Positions 15,985-23,869 of a stretch of 64,000 nt of DNA are shown here, piece by piece. A model generated the notes under the pieces. That model searched no databases. It was not told where the DNA came from and saw nothing but the letters and a program-made list of their open reading frames with translations. Position 1 is the stretch's first letter; each line of letters opens with the position of its first letter. The translations under genes were made by a program, and so were the position numbers. Source of the DNA: Dermatophilus congolensis. Lineage in GTDB: Bacteria; Actinomycetota; Actinomycetes; Actinomycetales; Dermatophilaceae. The stretch is from assembly GCA_030538115.1 (NCBI GenBank), contig JAUNUP010000004.1, forward strand, positions 154,683 through 218,682, read 5' to 3'.

Positions 15985-17313
15985 TCAGTTGACGAAGCTG
16001 AAGAGGATGCTGGTCACGGCGGCGAGGCCCGCGATCGTCACGAAGATGTTGCTGAGCTTGCCGCGGTAGGGAGCGAGCCGGTCGATCTTGTGGATCGCGT
16101 ACATCGGCATGAGGTACAGGATCGACGCGATGACGGGGCCGGAGATCGTCTCGATGAGGCCGAGGATGCTCGGGTTGACGATGGCCGCGATCCAGGTGGT
16201 GATGAAGATGAACACCGCCACGCCCTTGCGGACGGTCTTCGGGTCGAGACGCGAGTTGTCGCCTCCGGTGAAGCCGCGCACGATGCCCGCGGCGCCCTCG
16301 GCGGCACCGAAGTAGTGGCCGAAGAACGACGACATGATCGCGGTGATCGCGATGACCGGGCCCAGGTACGAGATGACCGGGCTGCCGTGCACATTGGCCA
16401 GGTGCGAGAGCACCGGCAGGTTCGCCTCACGGGCGTTGGCCAGCTCGGCCGGGCCGAGCGCGAAGACGCACGAGAACACGAAACCCATGGTGAACAGCAC
16501 GAGCATGATCGCGTTGACGCGCAGGATCTGGTTGGCCTTCGCGGGTGCCTTGTCGGAGTAGTGGCGCTCCATCGCGACGGAGAACTGCGAGATCGCCGGG
16601 CTGTGGTTGAACGCGAACACCAGCACGGGGATGGTGATCCACACGGTCATCAGCATCGACGGCACCGACGCCGCCTCGGTGAGGCCGGTGAAGCTCCAAC
16701 TCGGGATGAGGTACAGCGACACCCCGATGAGGATCGCGATGAGCGGGTAAACGACCCAGCCGGTGACCATGAGGATGATCCGCTCACCCGAGACCATCAC
16801 CGCCATCATCACGGCGATGAGGATCGCCGAGAGCAGCCACCGCGGCGGGGAGGCCATGCCGAGCTGGTTGACGAGCAAGCTGTCGACGGTGTTGGTGATG
16901 CCGACGCCGTAGATCAGCACGATCGGGTAGATCGAGAAGAAGTACAGGATCGTGATGAGCTTGCCCGCCCCCGATCCGAAGTACTCCTCGACCACGCGGG
17001 TGATGTCGGCGCCGGGGTTCGCCGAGTGTACGACGAACCGGGAGAGCGCGCGGTGCGAGAGGTACGTCATCGGTCCGATGAGCAGCGTCATGATGACGAG
17101 CGGCCACAGCCCGCCCGACCCGGCCCGGATGGGCAGGAACAGGATCCCGGCACCGACCGCGGTGCCGAAGAGACTGAGCACCCAGCTCGTGTCGAGCCGG
17201 CCCCACTTCATCGAGGTCGAGGGTGAGACCTGTGTTGCCGAGGCGTTCTGCGCCGGGTGTGGGTCAGTAGGTGTCGAGTCGTCAGGTAGCGAATCGTCGT
17301 GCGAAGCGGGCAT
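15985..17313 (-). CDS. HAAAP-family amino acid (serine-type) transporter
   Basis: Membrane permease of 442 residues with about eleven hydrophobic segments, related to SdaC/TdcC serine-threonine:proton symporters. After a 35-residue hydrophilic leader comes SWVLSLFGTAVGAGILFLPI, the unwound TM1 of this family, then LVFAFNHSPAISQFS and SSFFGHYFGAAEGAAGIV. A serine dehydratase (33456-34832) in the same window would use the imported serine. It is divergent from a LysR regulator with 119 bases between starts, the classical arrangement for control by that regulator. ATG start at 17313. Confidence 0.85.
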   Translation of the reverse strand: MPASHDDSLPDDSTPTDPHPAQNASATQVSPSTSMKWGRLDTSWVLSLFGTAVGAGILFLPIRAGSGGLWPLVIMTLLIGPMTYLSHRALSRFVVHSANPGADITRVVEEYFGSGAGKLITILYFFSIYPIVLIYGVGITNTVDSLLVNQLGMASPPRWLLSAILIAVMMAVMVSGERIILMVTGWVVYPLIAILIGVSLYLIPSWSFTGLTEAASVPSMLMTVWITIPVLVFAFNHSPAISQFSVAMERHYSDKAPAKANQILRVNAIMLVLFTMGFVFSCVFALGPAELANAREANLPVLSHLANVHGSPVISYLGPVIAITAIMSSFFGHYFGAAEGAAGIVRGFTGGDNSRLDPKTVRKGVAVFIFITTWIAAIVNPSILGLIETISGPVIASILYLMPMYAIHKIDRLAPYRGKLSNIFVTIAGLAAVTSILFSFVN

Positions 17314-17405
17314 GGATCATCACCGTTCTACGTGGGGGGTTGCCACGAGTCTGTTCCCACCCGGGATGCCCGGTCCAGCTAACGTTTGTGATGCATACCG
17401 GTCAA

Positions 17406-17419
17406 AATGTCTGAACATT
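17406..17419. promoter_or_regulatory. Candidate LysR operator dyad
   Basis: AATGT-CTGA-ACATT, 5-bp perfect arms, ends 14 bases before the LysR start in the intergenic region shared with the divergent transporter. The position suits autorepression; the site is inferred from symmetry alone. Confidence 0.4.
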
Positions 17420-17432
17420 CGGGGGCGGAGGG

Positions 17433-18344
17433 GTGATGTACGACCTGCAGCGACTACGCACACTCCGCGAACTGAAGAACCGTGGAACGCTCGCGGCCGT
17501 GGCGCGTGCCCTGTCATACACCCCATCGGCCATCTCGCAGCAGTTGGCCCAGCTCGAGGCAGAGGTCGGAGTGCCGCTTCTCGAGCACGTCGGCCGCCGT
17601 GTGCGCCTCACCGAACAGGCCGAGATACTCGTCTCTCACACCGAAACGGTGCTGCGTCAGTTGGAGGCCGCGGAGGCCGACGTGGCGGCGTCACTCTCCC
17701 GCGTCGGGGGCCCGATTCACCTGGCCGCGTTCCAGTCGGCGGCGCTGACGATCGTGCCGGAGGCTCTCGTCATGCTCCGCGATCGGTACCCGGAGCTGCG
17801 CGCGCATGTGCACGAGATGGAGCCCCAAGACGCGCTACCGGCTTTACTCGCCCGCGATTTCGATCTGATCATCGCCCAGGACTATCCGGGCGTGCCGTGT
17901 TGGCGACCCGAAGGCGCCGAGGCGCAAGACCTTCTCGACGACCCGCTCTACCTCGCCGTTCCGCCGGGTTTGAACCTCACCTGCGAGACCACCTGGCGTG
18001 AGGTGGCTGGGATGCCGTGGGTCATGGAGCCGGAGGGGGCCGACGCCCGCAGTTCCGCCATGATGCTGTGTCGCTCTGCCGGATTCGAACCCGACGTGCG
18101 GTTCGTCAGTTCCGACATCGTCTTTCACGTGCGGCTCGTGGAGGCGGGCCTGGCGGTGGCTCTGGTGCCTGGTCTCCCGGGGCCGGAACGCTTGAGTGGT
18201 GTGACGCTGCACCAACTCCCATCAGGAAGGCGCACCCGTCGCATCTTCACCGTCGTGCGAGGCGGCCACCAGGGGCACCCCGCGATCATCGCCCTGCGAG
18301 CGGCCCTGAGCCAGGCGGTCGAGGCCCGCAAACTCGCAGGCTAG
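17433..18344 (+). CDS. LysR family transcriptional regulator
   Basis: DNA-binding regulator of 303 residues. LRTLRELKNRGTLAAVARAL followed by SYTPSAISQQLAQLEAEVGV forms the winged helix-turn-helix; residues ~90-300 form the type-2 periplasmic-binding effector domain (GPIHLAAFQSAALTIVPEAL, FDLIIAQDYPG). GGCGGAGGGG precedes the GTG at 17433, with an ATG one codon later. It is divergent from the serine-type transporter, its likely target. The effector is unknown, perhaps serine. Confidence 0.88.
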   Translation: MMYDLQRLRTLRELKNRGTLAAVARALSYTPSAISQQLAQLEAEVGVPLLEHVGRRVRLTEQAEILVSHTETVLRQLEAAEADVAASLSRVGGPIHLAAFQSAALTIVPEALVMLRDRYPELRAHVHEMEPQDALPALLARDFDLIIAQDYPGVPCWRPEGAEAQDLLDDPLYLAVPPGLNLTCETTWREVAGMPWVMEPEGADARSSAMMLCRSAGFEPDVRFVSSDIVFHVRLVEAGLAVALVPGLPGPERLSGVTLHQLPSGRRTRRIFTVVRGGHQGHPAIIALRAALSQAVEARKLAG

Positions 18345-18501
18345 CGCGCTTGCGACGGAGCCGCCTGTCGCACGGCATCAGGGGGAACCCCGGGCCGGGT
18401 CCACCGAAAGTCGGGGGCGGGTCAGTCGTTCGGCCGATGCGGCCGGGCGGCCTGGTCGGGAAGTCTGGGGGTATGAACTGGACGACTCGGGAGGTGGCGC
18501 G

Positions 18502-19215
18502 ATGAGCACGGTGGCACCTCCGGTCATCGACCCGGCGGCATTGACTCCGCGAACCGTTTCACGGGCCGCGGCCCGCGTGCCTGAACAGGCACATGCTGTG
18601 ACGGCCGGGCCGTTCCGTCTGCGCGCGGAGACGTTCCGCTCGGTCTCCAGATACGTCACCGTTGTCGGTCTCGCGGCGATTGCGCTCGCGGTGGCCCTCG
18701 GCATCGGCAGCGGCGTGCTTACCTCGGTGGCGTCTCTGCGCGAGTTCGTGGCCGGGTTCGGGGTATTCGCGCCGGCCGCGTTCGTGCTGGTCGGCGCGCT
18801 GGAGGCGGTGTTTCCGGTGATCCCGGGATCGGGTGCGATACTCGCAGCCCCGATCCTGTTCGGCACCGTCAGCGGCACGGTCTACGCCTACCTGGCCACG
18901 TGCCTCGGGTCGATGCTCGTCTTCGCGATCTCCCGCTACGCGGGGCGCGACCTCATGGCCGCGCGGTTTTCCCCGAGCTCACTCGAGCGCTACGCCGGGT
19001 GGCTCGAACACCCCAAGTTCGCACGGTACTTCGGCATCGCGATCGCGATGCCCTTCGCTCCCGACGACCTCCTCTGCTACTTCGCGGGCCTGACGAAGAT
19101 GCGCTGGCGCACGTACGTCGCGATCATCCTGGCCTGCAAGCCCTGGGGCGTGCTCCTCTACACGACCGGCATGATGACGATCCTGAAAGCGGTGTTCCCA
19201 TGGCTCGGACTCTGA
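18502..19215 (+). CDS. VTT/DedA-family membrane protein
   Basis: Membrane protein of 237 residues with the VTT (SNARE-associated, TVP38/DedA-like) fold: LEAVFPVIPGSGAILAAPIL, LATCLGSMLVFAISRYAGRD and the re-entrant FGIAIAMPFAPDDLLCYFAG. Family members act as lipid scramblases or in envelope lipid recycling. The first ~50 residues are a hydrophilic cytoplasmic leader. GGGAGGTGGC precedes the ATG. Its end overlaps the next gene by 16 bases, implying translational coupling with the glycosyltransferase and a shared envelope lipid role. Confidence 0.82.
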   Translation: MSTVAPPVIDPAALTPRTVSRAAARVPEQAHAVTAGPFRLRAETFRSVSRYVTVVGLAAIALAVALGIGSGVLTSVASLREFVAGFGVFAPAAFVLVGALEAVFPVIPGSGAILAAPILFGTVSGTVYAYLATCLGSMLVFAISRYAGRDLMAARFSPSSLERYAGWLEHPKFARYFGIAIAMPFAPDDLLCYFAGLTKMRWRTYVAIILACKPWGVLLYTTGMMTILKAVFPWLGL

Positions 19216-20312
19216 CCCGCCACAACGACCCGACCGACCCCGCAGGCTCCACTGGTTCCGCGGGCGCTGCCGGTGCTTCGGCGCCGCGAGGCCGTGGCCT
19301 GCGGGTATGCCTCTACAACGGTTCTGGCAAGATGGCCGAGCGCAGCGGGATCGGCTCGGCGATGCGACACCAGCGGGCGATGCTCCGCGACGCCGGATCG
19401 CGTGCGGTGGAGTTCTGGGAGCGTCCCGACATCGTGCAGCTCAACACCGTCTTCCCCGACAGCGTGATCGCCGGCGCCGTCGCGAAAGCCCGCGGCATTC
19501 CGGTGGTCGTGTTCGCGCACTCGACGCGTCAGGACTTCGAGGGGTCCTGGATCGGATCGCGCGCCCTCGCACCGCTGTTCGAGAAGTGGCTGCGGATCGT
19601 CTACCGCGGGGGAGACGTCGTCGTCACACCGACGCCATACTCGCGCAGCATCATCGAGAACTACGGCATCGACGCTCCGATCCGGGTGCTCACCAACGGA
19701 GTTGACACGGAGTTCTTCGCCGGCGGCCCGGAGGCGCGGGCGCGATTCCGCACCGCGCACGGCATCTCCGACGACCAGCGTGTGGTGCTCAGCGTCGGTC
19801 ATCTCATGACCCGCAAGGGCATCGTCGAGTACGTCGACCTCGCCTCCTCGATGCCGGAGGTCGAGTTCTACTGGGCCGGAACGGTGGCCAGCGCCGCGAT
19901 GACCCCCGACGTGCGCGCCGCCCTCGACCGGGCGCCTGCGAACCTCCACCTGCTCGGGCACATCCCGCCCGCCGAGGTGCGCGACGCCTACGCCGGAGCC
20001 GACCTGTTCTGCTTCATGTCACACGAGGAGACGCAGGGGATCGTCGTGTTGGAGGCGCTCGCCTCCGGGGTGCCGGTGCTCGTGCGCGACATCCCGGTCT
20101 ACGCCGACTGGCTGCCCGAGGGAGTCGTGACCTACAAAGCCGCCACGACCAGCGAGTTTGCGCACCTCGCGCAGGCGATCCTCGACGGAGTGGCCCCCGA
20201 CCTCACCGAAGCGGGCCGCAGCCTTGCAGCCGAGCACGACCTGACGCGCGTGGCCGAGGGCCTCGCCTCCGTACACGACGAAGTGCTCGAACGACTCGGC
20301 CTGACCGCCTGA
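19200..20312 (+). CDS. Family 4 glycosyltransferase (diacylglycerol glucosyltransferase-like)
   Basis: GT-B glycosyltransferase of 370 residues. LRVCLYNGSGKMAERSGIGS is the N-lobe opening, TPTPYSRSIIENYGIDAPIR and VLTNGVDTEFFAGG precede the donor domain, and FCFMSHEETQGIVVLEALAS contains the E-x7-E donor-binding motif of GT4 enzymes. Similar proteins glycosylate diacylglycerol for membrane glycolipid or lipoteichoic acid anchors. It starts at the ATG at 19200 inside the end of the VTT gene (GAAAGCGG upstream). Co-expression with a lipid scramblase-like protein fits a glycolipid role, but this is inferred. Confidence 0.8.
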   Translation: MARTLTRHNDPTDPAGSTGSAGAAGASAPRGRGLRVCLYNGSGKMAERSGIGSAMRHQRAMLRDAGSRAVEFWERPDIVQLNTVFPDSVIAGAVAKARGIPVVVFAHSTRQDFEGSWIGSRALAPLFEKWLRIVYRGGDVVVTPTPYSRSIIENYGIDAPIRVLTNGVDTEFFAGGPEARARFRTAHGISDDQRVVLSVGHLMTRKGIVEYVDLASSMPEVEFYWAGTVASAAMTPDVRAALDRAPANLHLLGHIPPAEVRDAYAGADLFCFMSHEETQGIVVLEALASGVPVLVRDIPVYADWLPEGVVTYKAATTSEFAHLAQAILDGVAPDLTEAGRSLAAEHDLTRVAEGLASVHDEVLERLGLTA

Positions 20313-20347
20313 TCCGCCCCGACTCGACCGCTCTTGGCCCGTCGGCC

Positions 20348-20743
20348 TCAGTAGTCGACCACCGAAACGTCGGTCGCGCCGAAATCTCTGCCCTTGAACA
20401 GCAGCGGCTTACCCGTGGCCGCGGAGAGGGCGTAAGAGAAGCAATCGCCGAAATTCAGGCGCGCAGGGTGCCCGCTGCCGGCGCCGAATCGACGGTGGGC
20501 TTCACGCCCGATGCGTGACTGCTCGATCGTCACCGGCTCGAGACCGATGCCCAACTCGCCGAATATCTGCAGGAACCGCGCCTCGGATGCCGGCCCGCCT
20601 CTCCTGTCGATCACCACACCGCATTCGATGAACGAGGCCGCCGACATGCGAGGGTCGGGTGCATTGAGGATGACCTCGGTCAGTCTCGCCCCGTCCGTCT
20701 CATCCCAGAGGATCGCGATGATGGCTGATGAGTCGACGATCAT
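20348..20743 (-). CDS. vapC: VapC toxin, PIN-domain ribonuclease
   Basis: Toxin of 131 residues of a type II toxin-antitoxin pair. The PIN catalytic acids are visible: MIVDSSAIIAIL (first Asp), AASFIECGVV (Glu) and NFGDCFSYALS (Asp), with KGRDFGATDVSVVDY at the end. It would cleave a specific RNA, often initiator or other tRNA, when VapB is degraded. Its ATG overlaps the vapB stop by four bases (ATGA), the usual coupling. It lies downstream of the glycosyltransferase in convergent orientation. Confidence 0.92.
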   Translation of the reverse strand: MIVDSSAIIAILWDETDGARLTEVILNAPDPRMSAASFIECGVVIDRRGGPASEARFLQIFGELGIGLEPVTIEQSRIGREAHRRFGAGSGHPARLNFGDCFSYALSAATGKPLLFKGRDFGATDVSVVDY

Positions 20744-21024
20744 CGGACGGCATCGATCTCGTCGTCGAGGTAGTCGTACATGTGCTCCATCTCGTACTTC
20801 ATCGCCGCCCGGTCCTCATCGGTGAGATGGGCGTTGAACTCCTTGACCAGGTTCATGACCACGTCGACGCGGTGCTTCACATCTTGTTCGCGGGTCTTGA
20901 GGTCGAGGTGGGCCAGGTACATCTCCAAAGCGGCCTCCAGCGCGCTCGTCTGCGTCTGGCCCGTGCGCTGAGCGGCCTCGCGCGCGAGGGCGTGAACCCG
21001 CTCGTTCTTGATGTTGAGAGCCAT
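20740..21024 (-). CDS. vapB: VapB-type antitoxin
   Basis: Antitoxin of 94 residues. MALNIKNERVHALAREAAQRTGQ is the family N-terminus (Rv0623/VapB-like), and TQTSALEAALEMYLAHL completes a ribbon-helix-helix-like DNA-binding region; the acidic C-terminal part (LTDEDRAAMKYEMEHMYDYL) should wrap VapC. It neutralises the toxin and represses the operon. Its promoter region holds TTACACC half-sites in inverted and direct order at 21027-21065, a probable autoregulatory operator. Confidence 0.88.
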   Translation of the reverse strand: MALNIKNERVHALAREAAQRTGQTQTSALEAALEMYLAHLDLKTREQDVKHRVDVVMNLVKEFNAHLTDEDRAAMKYEMEHMYDYLDDEIDAVR

Positions 21025-21026
21025 GG

Positions 21027-21065
21027 TTACACCCTACTCCCGTGCGCCTTACACCAGGGTGTAAG
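21027..21065. promoter_or_regulatory. VapBC operator: TTACACC half-sites
   Basis: CTTACACC-AG-GGTGTAAG (21048-21065) is a perfect 8-bp-arm dyad 24 bases before the vapB start. A third copy TTACACC lies at 21027-21033, next to the start codon, in the same direction as the left arm of the dyad. Spacing suits cooperative binding of VapB dimers. Confidence 0.65.
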
Positions 21066-21114
21066 TCCGCGTGATGACCTGCCTTCGTTCGGATGCCGGT
21101 CGGCTCAGGCACTC

Positions 21115-21176
21115 GGTACCGATGCTGGTGTCAACAATCGCGTCAGGGGGCGTTCGTTGACACCAGCATCGGTACC
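21115..21176. repeat. 21-bp perfect inverted repeat with 20-base loop
   Basis: The arm starting GGTACCGATGCTGGTG (21115-21135) is the exact reverse complement of 21156-21176. The loop is 21136-21155. It lies between the GH3 terminator and the vapBC promoter. The length of perfect pairing is far beyond an ordinary terminator and there is no T tract. It could be a remnant of a small inverted-repeat element or a strong transcriptional insulator. Confidence 0.75.
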
Positions 21177-21182
21177 AAGAGA

Positions 21183-21216
21183 AGGGGGCCAGCCCGGAAA
21201 ACCGGACCGGCCCCCT
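21183..21216 (-). terminator. Terminator of the GH3 gene
   Basis: AGGGGGCC (21183-21190) pairs with GGCCCCCT (21209-21216), with an inner CCGG stem around AAAA. On the minus strand it is followed by TTCTCTT, giving a reasonable intrinsic terminator 18 bases after the GH3 stop. Confidence 0.7.
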
Positions 21217-21233
21217 CCCGAGGAGCACACGGA

Positions 21234-23390
21234 TCAGGAGACGATGAACGTGCTCACGTTGGAGTCGTCCTCCGAGCTCGTCCCCACGTAGGCCGTGAAT
21301 TCGCCCGTCGGTACCGCGAAGCCCCGGTCGCCGTAGCTCCACACCGACAGCGGGTGGTGGGTGGCGGAGGCGTCGACCACGATCTCCACCTGCTCCGACG
21401 CTCCTGCCGCGACCGCGACCTTCTGGAAGGCGACGAGACGCTTCGGCGGCTGGCCCGTGCTCTTGGGGAAGCCCAGGTACACCTGCACGACCTCCGCGCC
21501 GTCGCGTTCTCCGGTGTTTGTCACCGTCGCCTTGATCGTGACCGTGCCGGCGCCGCCGGAACCGTCCGGGCCACCGGTGACGGACGCGTCGACCGACACG
21601 TCGGCCAGTTCGAACGTCGTGTACGACAGGCCGAACCCGAACGCGAACCGCGGCGGCACGTTGTTGGCCTGGTGCCAGCGGTAGCCCATCTCCAGGCCCT
21701 CGGAGTAGCGGATCGTCGGCCAGCCTTCGCCCTCGTCGGTTCCGGGGTAGCGCTCGGGGTGGCCGTGTACGAGGGTGTCTTCGGCGTTGCGCGGGTACGA
21801 GGTCGGCACCTTGCCGGAGGGGTTGACGGAGCCGAGCAGCAGGTCGGCGACGGCGTGGCCGTCTTCGGCGCCCTGGTTCCAGACTTCGATGATCGTGGCG
21901 GCGTCGTCGGCCCACGGCAGCAGCATGGGCGCCGAGCTCTTCAGCACAACAACGGTGTTGGCGTTCGCGGCCAGGAGCTCGGCGATCATCTCCGACTGCC
22001 GGTAGGGCATGTCCATGCTCTCGGTGTCGGCGCCCTCAGTGGCGATGAGTCCGGCCATGACGAGCACGACATCGGCGGCCTTCGCGGCGGCTACGGCCTC
22101 CGCCAGATTCGAGAGCTCGCGGTCGACGATCACGCTGCTCACAGTGGACGAGCCGCCCAGGTCGGCGATCACGTCACGGAAGCCCGGCTCCGGGTCGACG
22201 GTGTAGAGCGGGTCGACCTTGCTCGATCCGCCGCCGCCCTGGCACGCCTTACCGGCGAACTTGTCCTGGCCGACGATGAGGATCGAGCCCACATCCTTGC
22301 TCAGCGGCAGCAGCCCGGCATCGTTCTTGAGCAGCACGGCCATCTGCGTGCCGATGCGGCGGGAGGTCGCGCCGTTCTTCGCCGCGTCGATCTCGACCGG
22401 AGCGTAGGGGCGCTCGAAGTGCCCGAACCGGAACATCTGCGTGTACCGGCGCACGAGCGCCCGGTCGACGACCTCGATCTCGAGACTCGTGTCGTTGATC
22501 GCGTTGGTGATGTTGGTGTCGTTGAGCCACTTCGCGTCTGGCATCTCGTGGTCGAGGCCCGCGTTGAGCGAGGCCGCTGCCGAGCGGGTCGACCAGAAGT
22601 CGGACTGCACGTAGCCCTCGAAACCCCAGTCGCGGCGCAGCACGTCGTTGAGGGTGTACCGGTTCTCGGTGGCGTACGTGCCGCGAACCCGGTTGTAGGC
22701 GCTCATGATCGAGGCGACGTCGCCGTCTTTGACCACCATCTCGAACGGCAACAGGTACATCTCGCGCAGCACGTGCTCGTCGACCTCGACGTTGGTGCGG
22801 AAGCGCTCGTACTCCTGGTCGTTGACCACGTAGTGCTTCGCCATCGCGATGACGTTGTGGCTCTGGATCGCCTTCGTCACCTCGACGCCCATGACGCCGG
22901 AGAGGTACGGGTCTTCGGAGAAGTACTCGAAGTTTCGGCCGGCGGTGGCGGTGCGGTGCAGGCAGACTCCGGGGCCTTCGAGCACGTGCTGGCCGAGGCA
23001 GACGCACTCGTTGCCGATCACGTCTCCGTACTCGTACGCGAGGCTCGGGTCGAAGCTGGCGGCCACGCCGATGGTCATGGGCAGCGCCGTCGCCGGGGGA
23101 GACGGGGTGCCGTCGCCCATGCCCACACCGACAGGCCCGTTCGTGATGCGGAACCGCGGAATGCCGAGTTCGGGCAGGGCAGCGACGTGCCGCTCGACCC
23201 GGATCTGGGCCGCGAGCTGCTCCATCTCCTCCTCGGTGGTGGCTTGGGCGGAGATGCCGTAGATGTCGATCGTCTCCATGTTGCCGTGGAGCTGACTGAT
23301 CTTCTGCTCCAGCGTCATCGCCTCGACGAGCGAGTCGGCCCTCTCCCGCGGGCTCAGCTCGGTGTTCTCCCATGGGCGTGCTTCGGACAC
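21234..23390 (-). CDS. Glycoside hydrolase family 3 beta-glucosidase with Fn3-like domain
   Basis: Cytoplasmic beta-glycosidase of 718 residues, no signal peptide. Domain 1 includes RFRITNGPVGVGMG, AMAKHYVVNDQE (KH motif) and GYVQSDFWSTRS, where the Asp of SDF is the nucleophile. Domain 2 runs from AVLLKNDAGLLPLS to about residue 560. The C-terminal Fn3-like domain shows RFAFGFGLSYTTFEL and VTNTGERDGAEVVQVYL. The GTG start at 23390 has GGAGGCGC upstream. Closest in layout to BglX/BglB-type beta-glucosidases. It differs clearly from the GH3 protein at 7069. Alone on its strand, with a strong terminator. Confidence 0.9.
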   Translation of the reverse strand: MSEARPWENTELSPRERADSLVEAMTLEQKISQLHGNMETIDIYGISAQATTEEEMEQLAAQIRVERHVAALPELGIPRFRITNGPVGVGMGDGTPSPPATALPMTIGVAASFDPSLAYEYGDVIGNECVCLGQHVLEGPGVCLHRTATAGRNFEYFSEDPYLSGVMGVEVTKAIQSHNVIAMAKHYVVNDQEYERFRTNVEVDEHVLREMYLLPFEMVVKDGDVASIMSAYNRVRGTYATENRYTLNDVLRRDWGFEGYVQSDFWSTRSAAASLNAGLDHEMPDAKWLNDTNITNAINDTSLEIEVVDRALVRRYTQMFRFGHFERPYAPVEIDAAKNGATSRRIGTQMAVLLKNDAGLLPLSKDVGSILIVGQDKFAGKACQGGGGSSKVDPLYTVDPEPGFRDVIADLGGSSTVSSVIVDRELSNLAEAVAAAKAADVVLVMAGLIATEGADTESMDMPYRQSEMIAELLAANANTVVVLKSSAPMLLPWADDAATIIEVWNQGAEDGHAVADLLLGSVNPSGKVPTSYPRNAEDTLVHGHPERYPGTDEGEGWPTIRYSEGLEMGYRWHQANNVPPRFAFGFGLSYTTFELADVSVDASVTGGPDGSGGAGTVTIKATVTNTGERDGAEVVQVYLGFPKSTGQPPKRLVAFQKVAVAAGASEQVEIVVDASATHHPLSVWSYGDRGFAVPTGEFTAYVGTSSEDDSNVSTFIVS

Positions 23391-23869
23391 GATGCGCCTC
23401 CGTCGATAGTGGTGGCCCAGGGCCTGACGCCCCCGGGCAGACTTGCCGCCACGCTACGGCCGGCCCCCGTGCCGAGCACGCGGTTGCCACCGATTGGCAT
23501 GACCGCCGCTCCGGCCCGTGGGGTACCGCGACAAGCTCTCACGCCGATCCGGGCTGGCGAGACGGGGAGTGTTCCGCGGGACTGGTGGAGTGGGTGCGCG
23601 GGCAGAGTTCCGTGTCCCGCGAACCCAGATCACCGCCGGTGAGCCGCCCGACGTCCCCCCCATGCGACATCCCCGTGCGCCCCTCCGCGAGATGCCCGAA
23701 CTCCGCAGACACGCGGTCGCGAACTGCGGATGAACGTCTGGCGAGGTTCGTGTCCCGAGCCTTGCCTCACGCTCCGGGGGCTGATCGGCTGGGGGCGAAC
23801 GCCCGGCGGGAGGGGGAGTTCGATCCCGGCGGGTGTCATGCGAATTCGACCCGGTCGAAAGGACGAGCC
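23391..23869. other. 479-base divergent intergenic region
   Basis: No convincing gene: short open frames here are Arg/Gly-rich and lack family features. It must carry the promoters for the GH3 gene (minus) and the metallophosphoesterase (plus). A small dyad TGCCA-CCGAT-TGGCA (23485-23499) is the only symmetric site I see, and it could be a regulator site for the GH3 gene. Confidence 0.4.

Noticed and set aside
21093..23642. An 849-codon plus-strand open frame opposite the GH3 gene
   Set aside because: It lies antisense to a gene with clear GH3 motifs, has no family features and a composition typical of antisense GC-rich frames.
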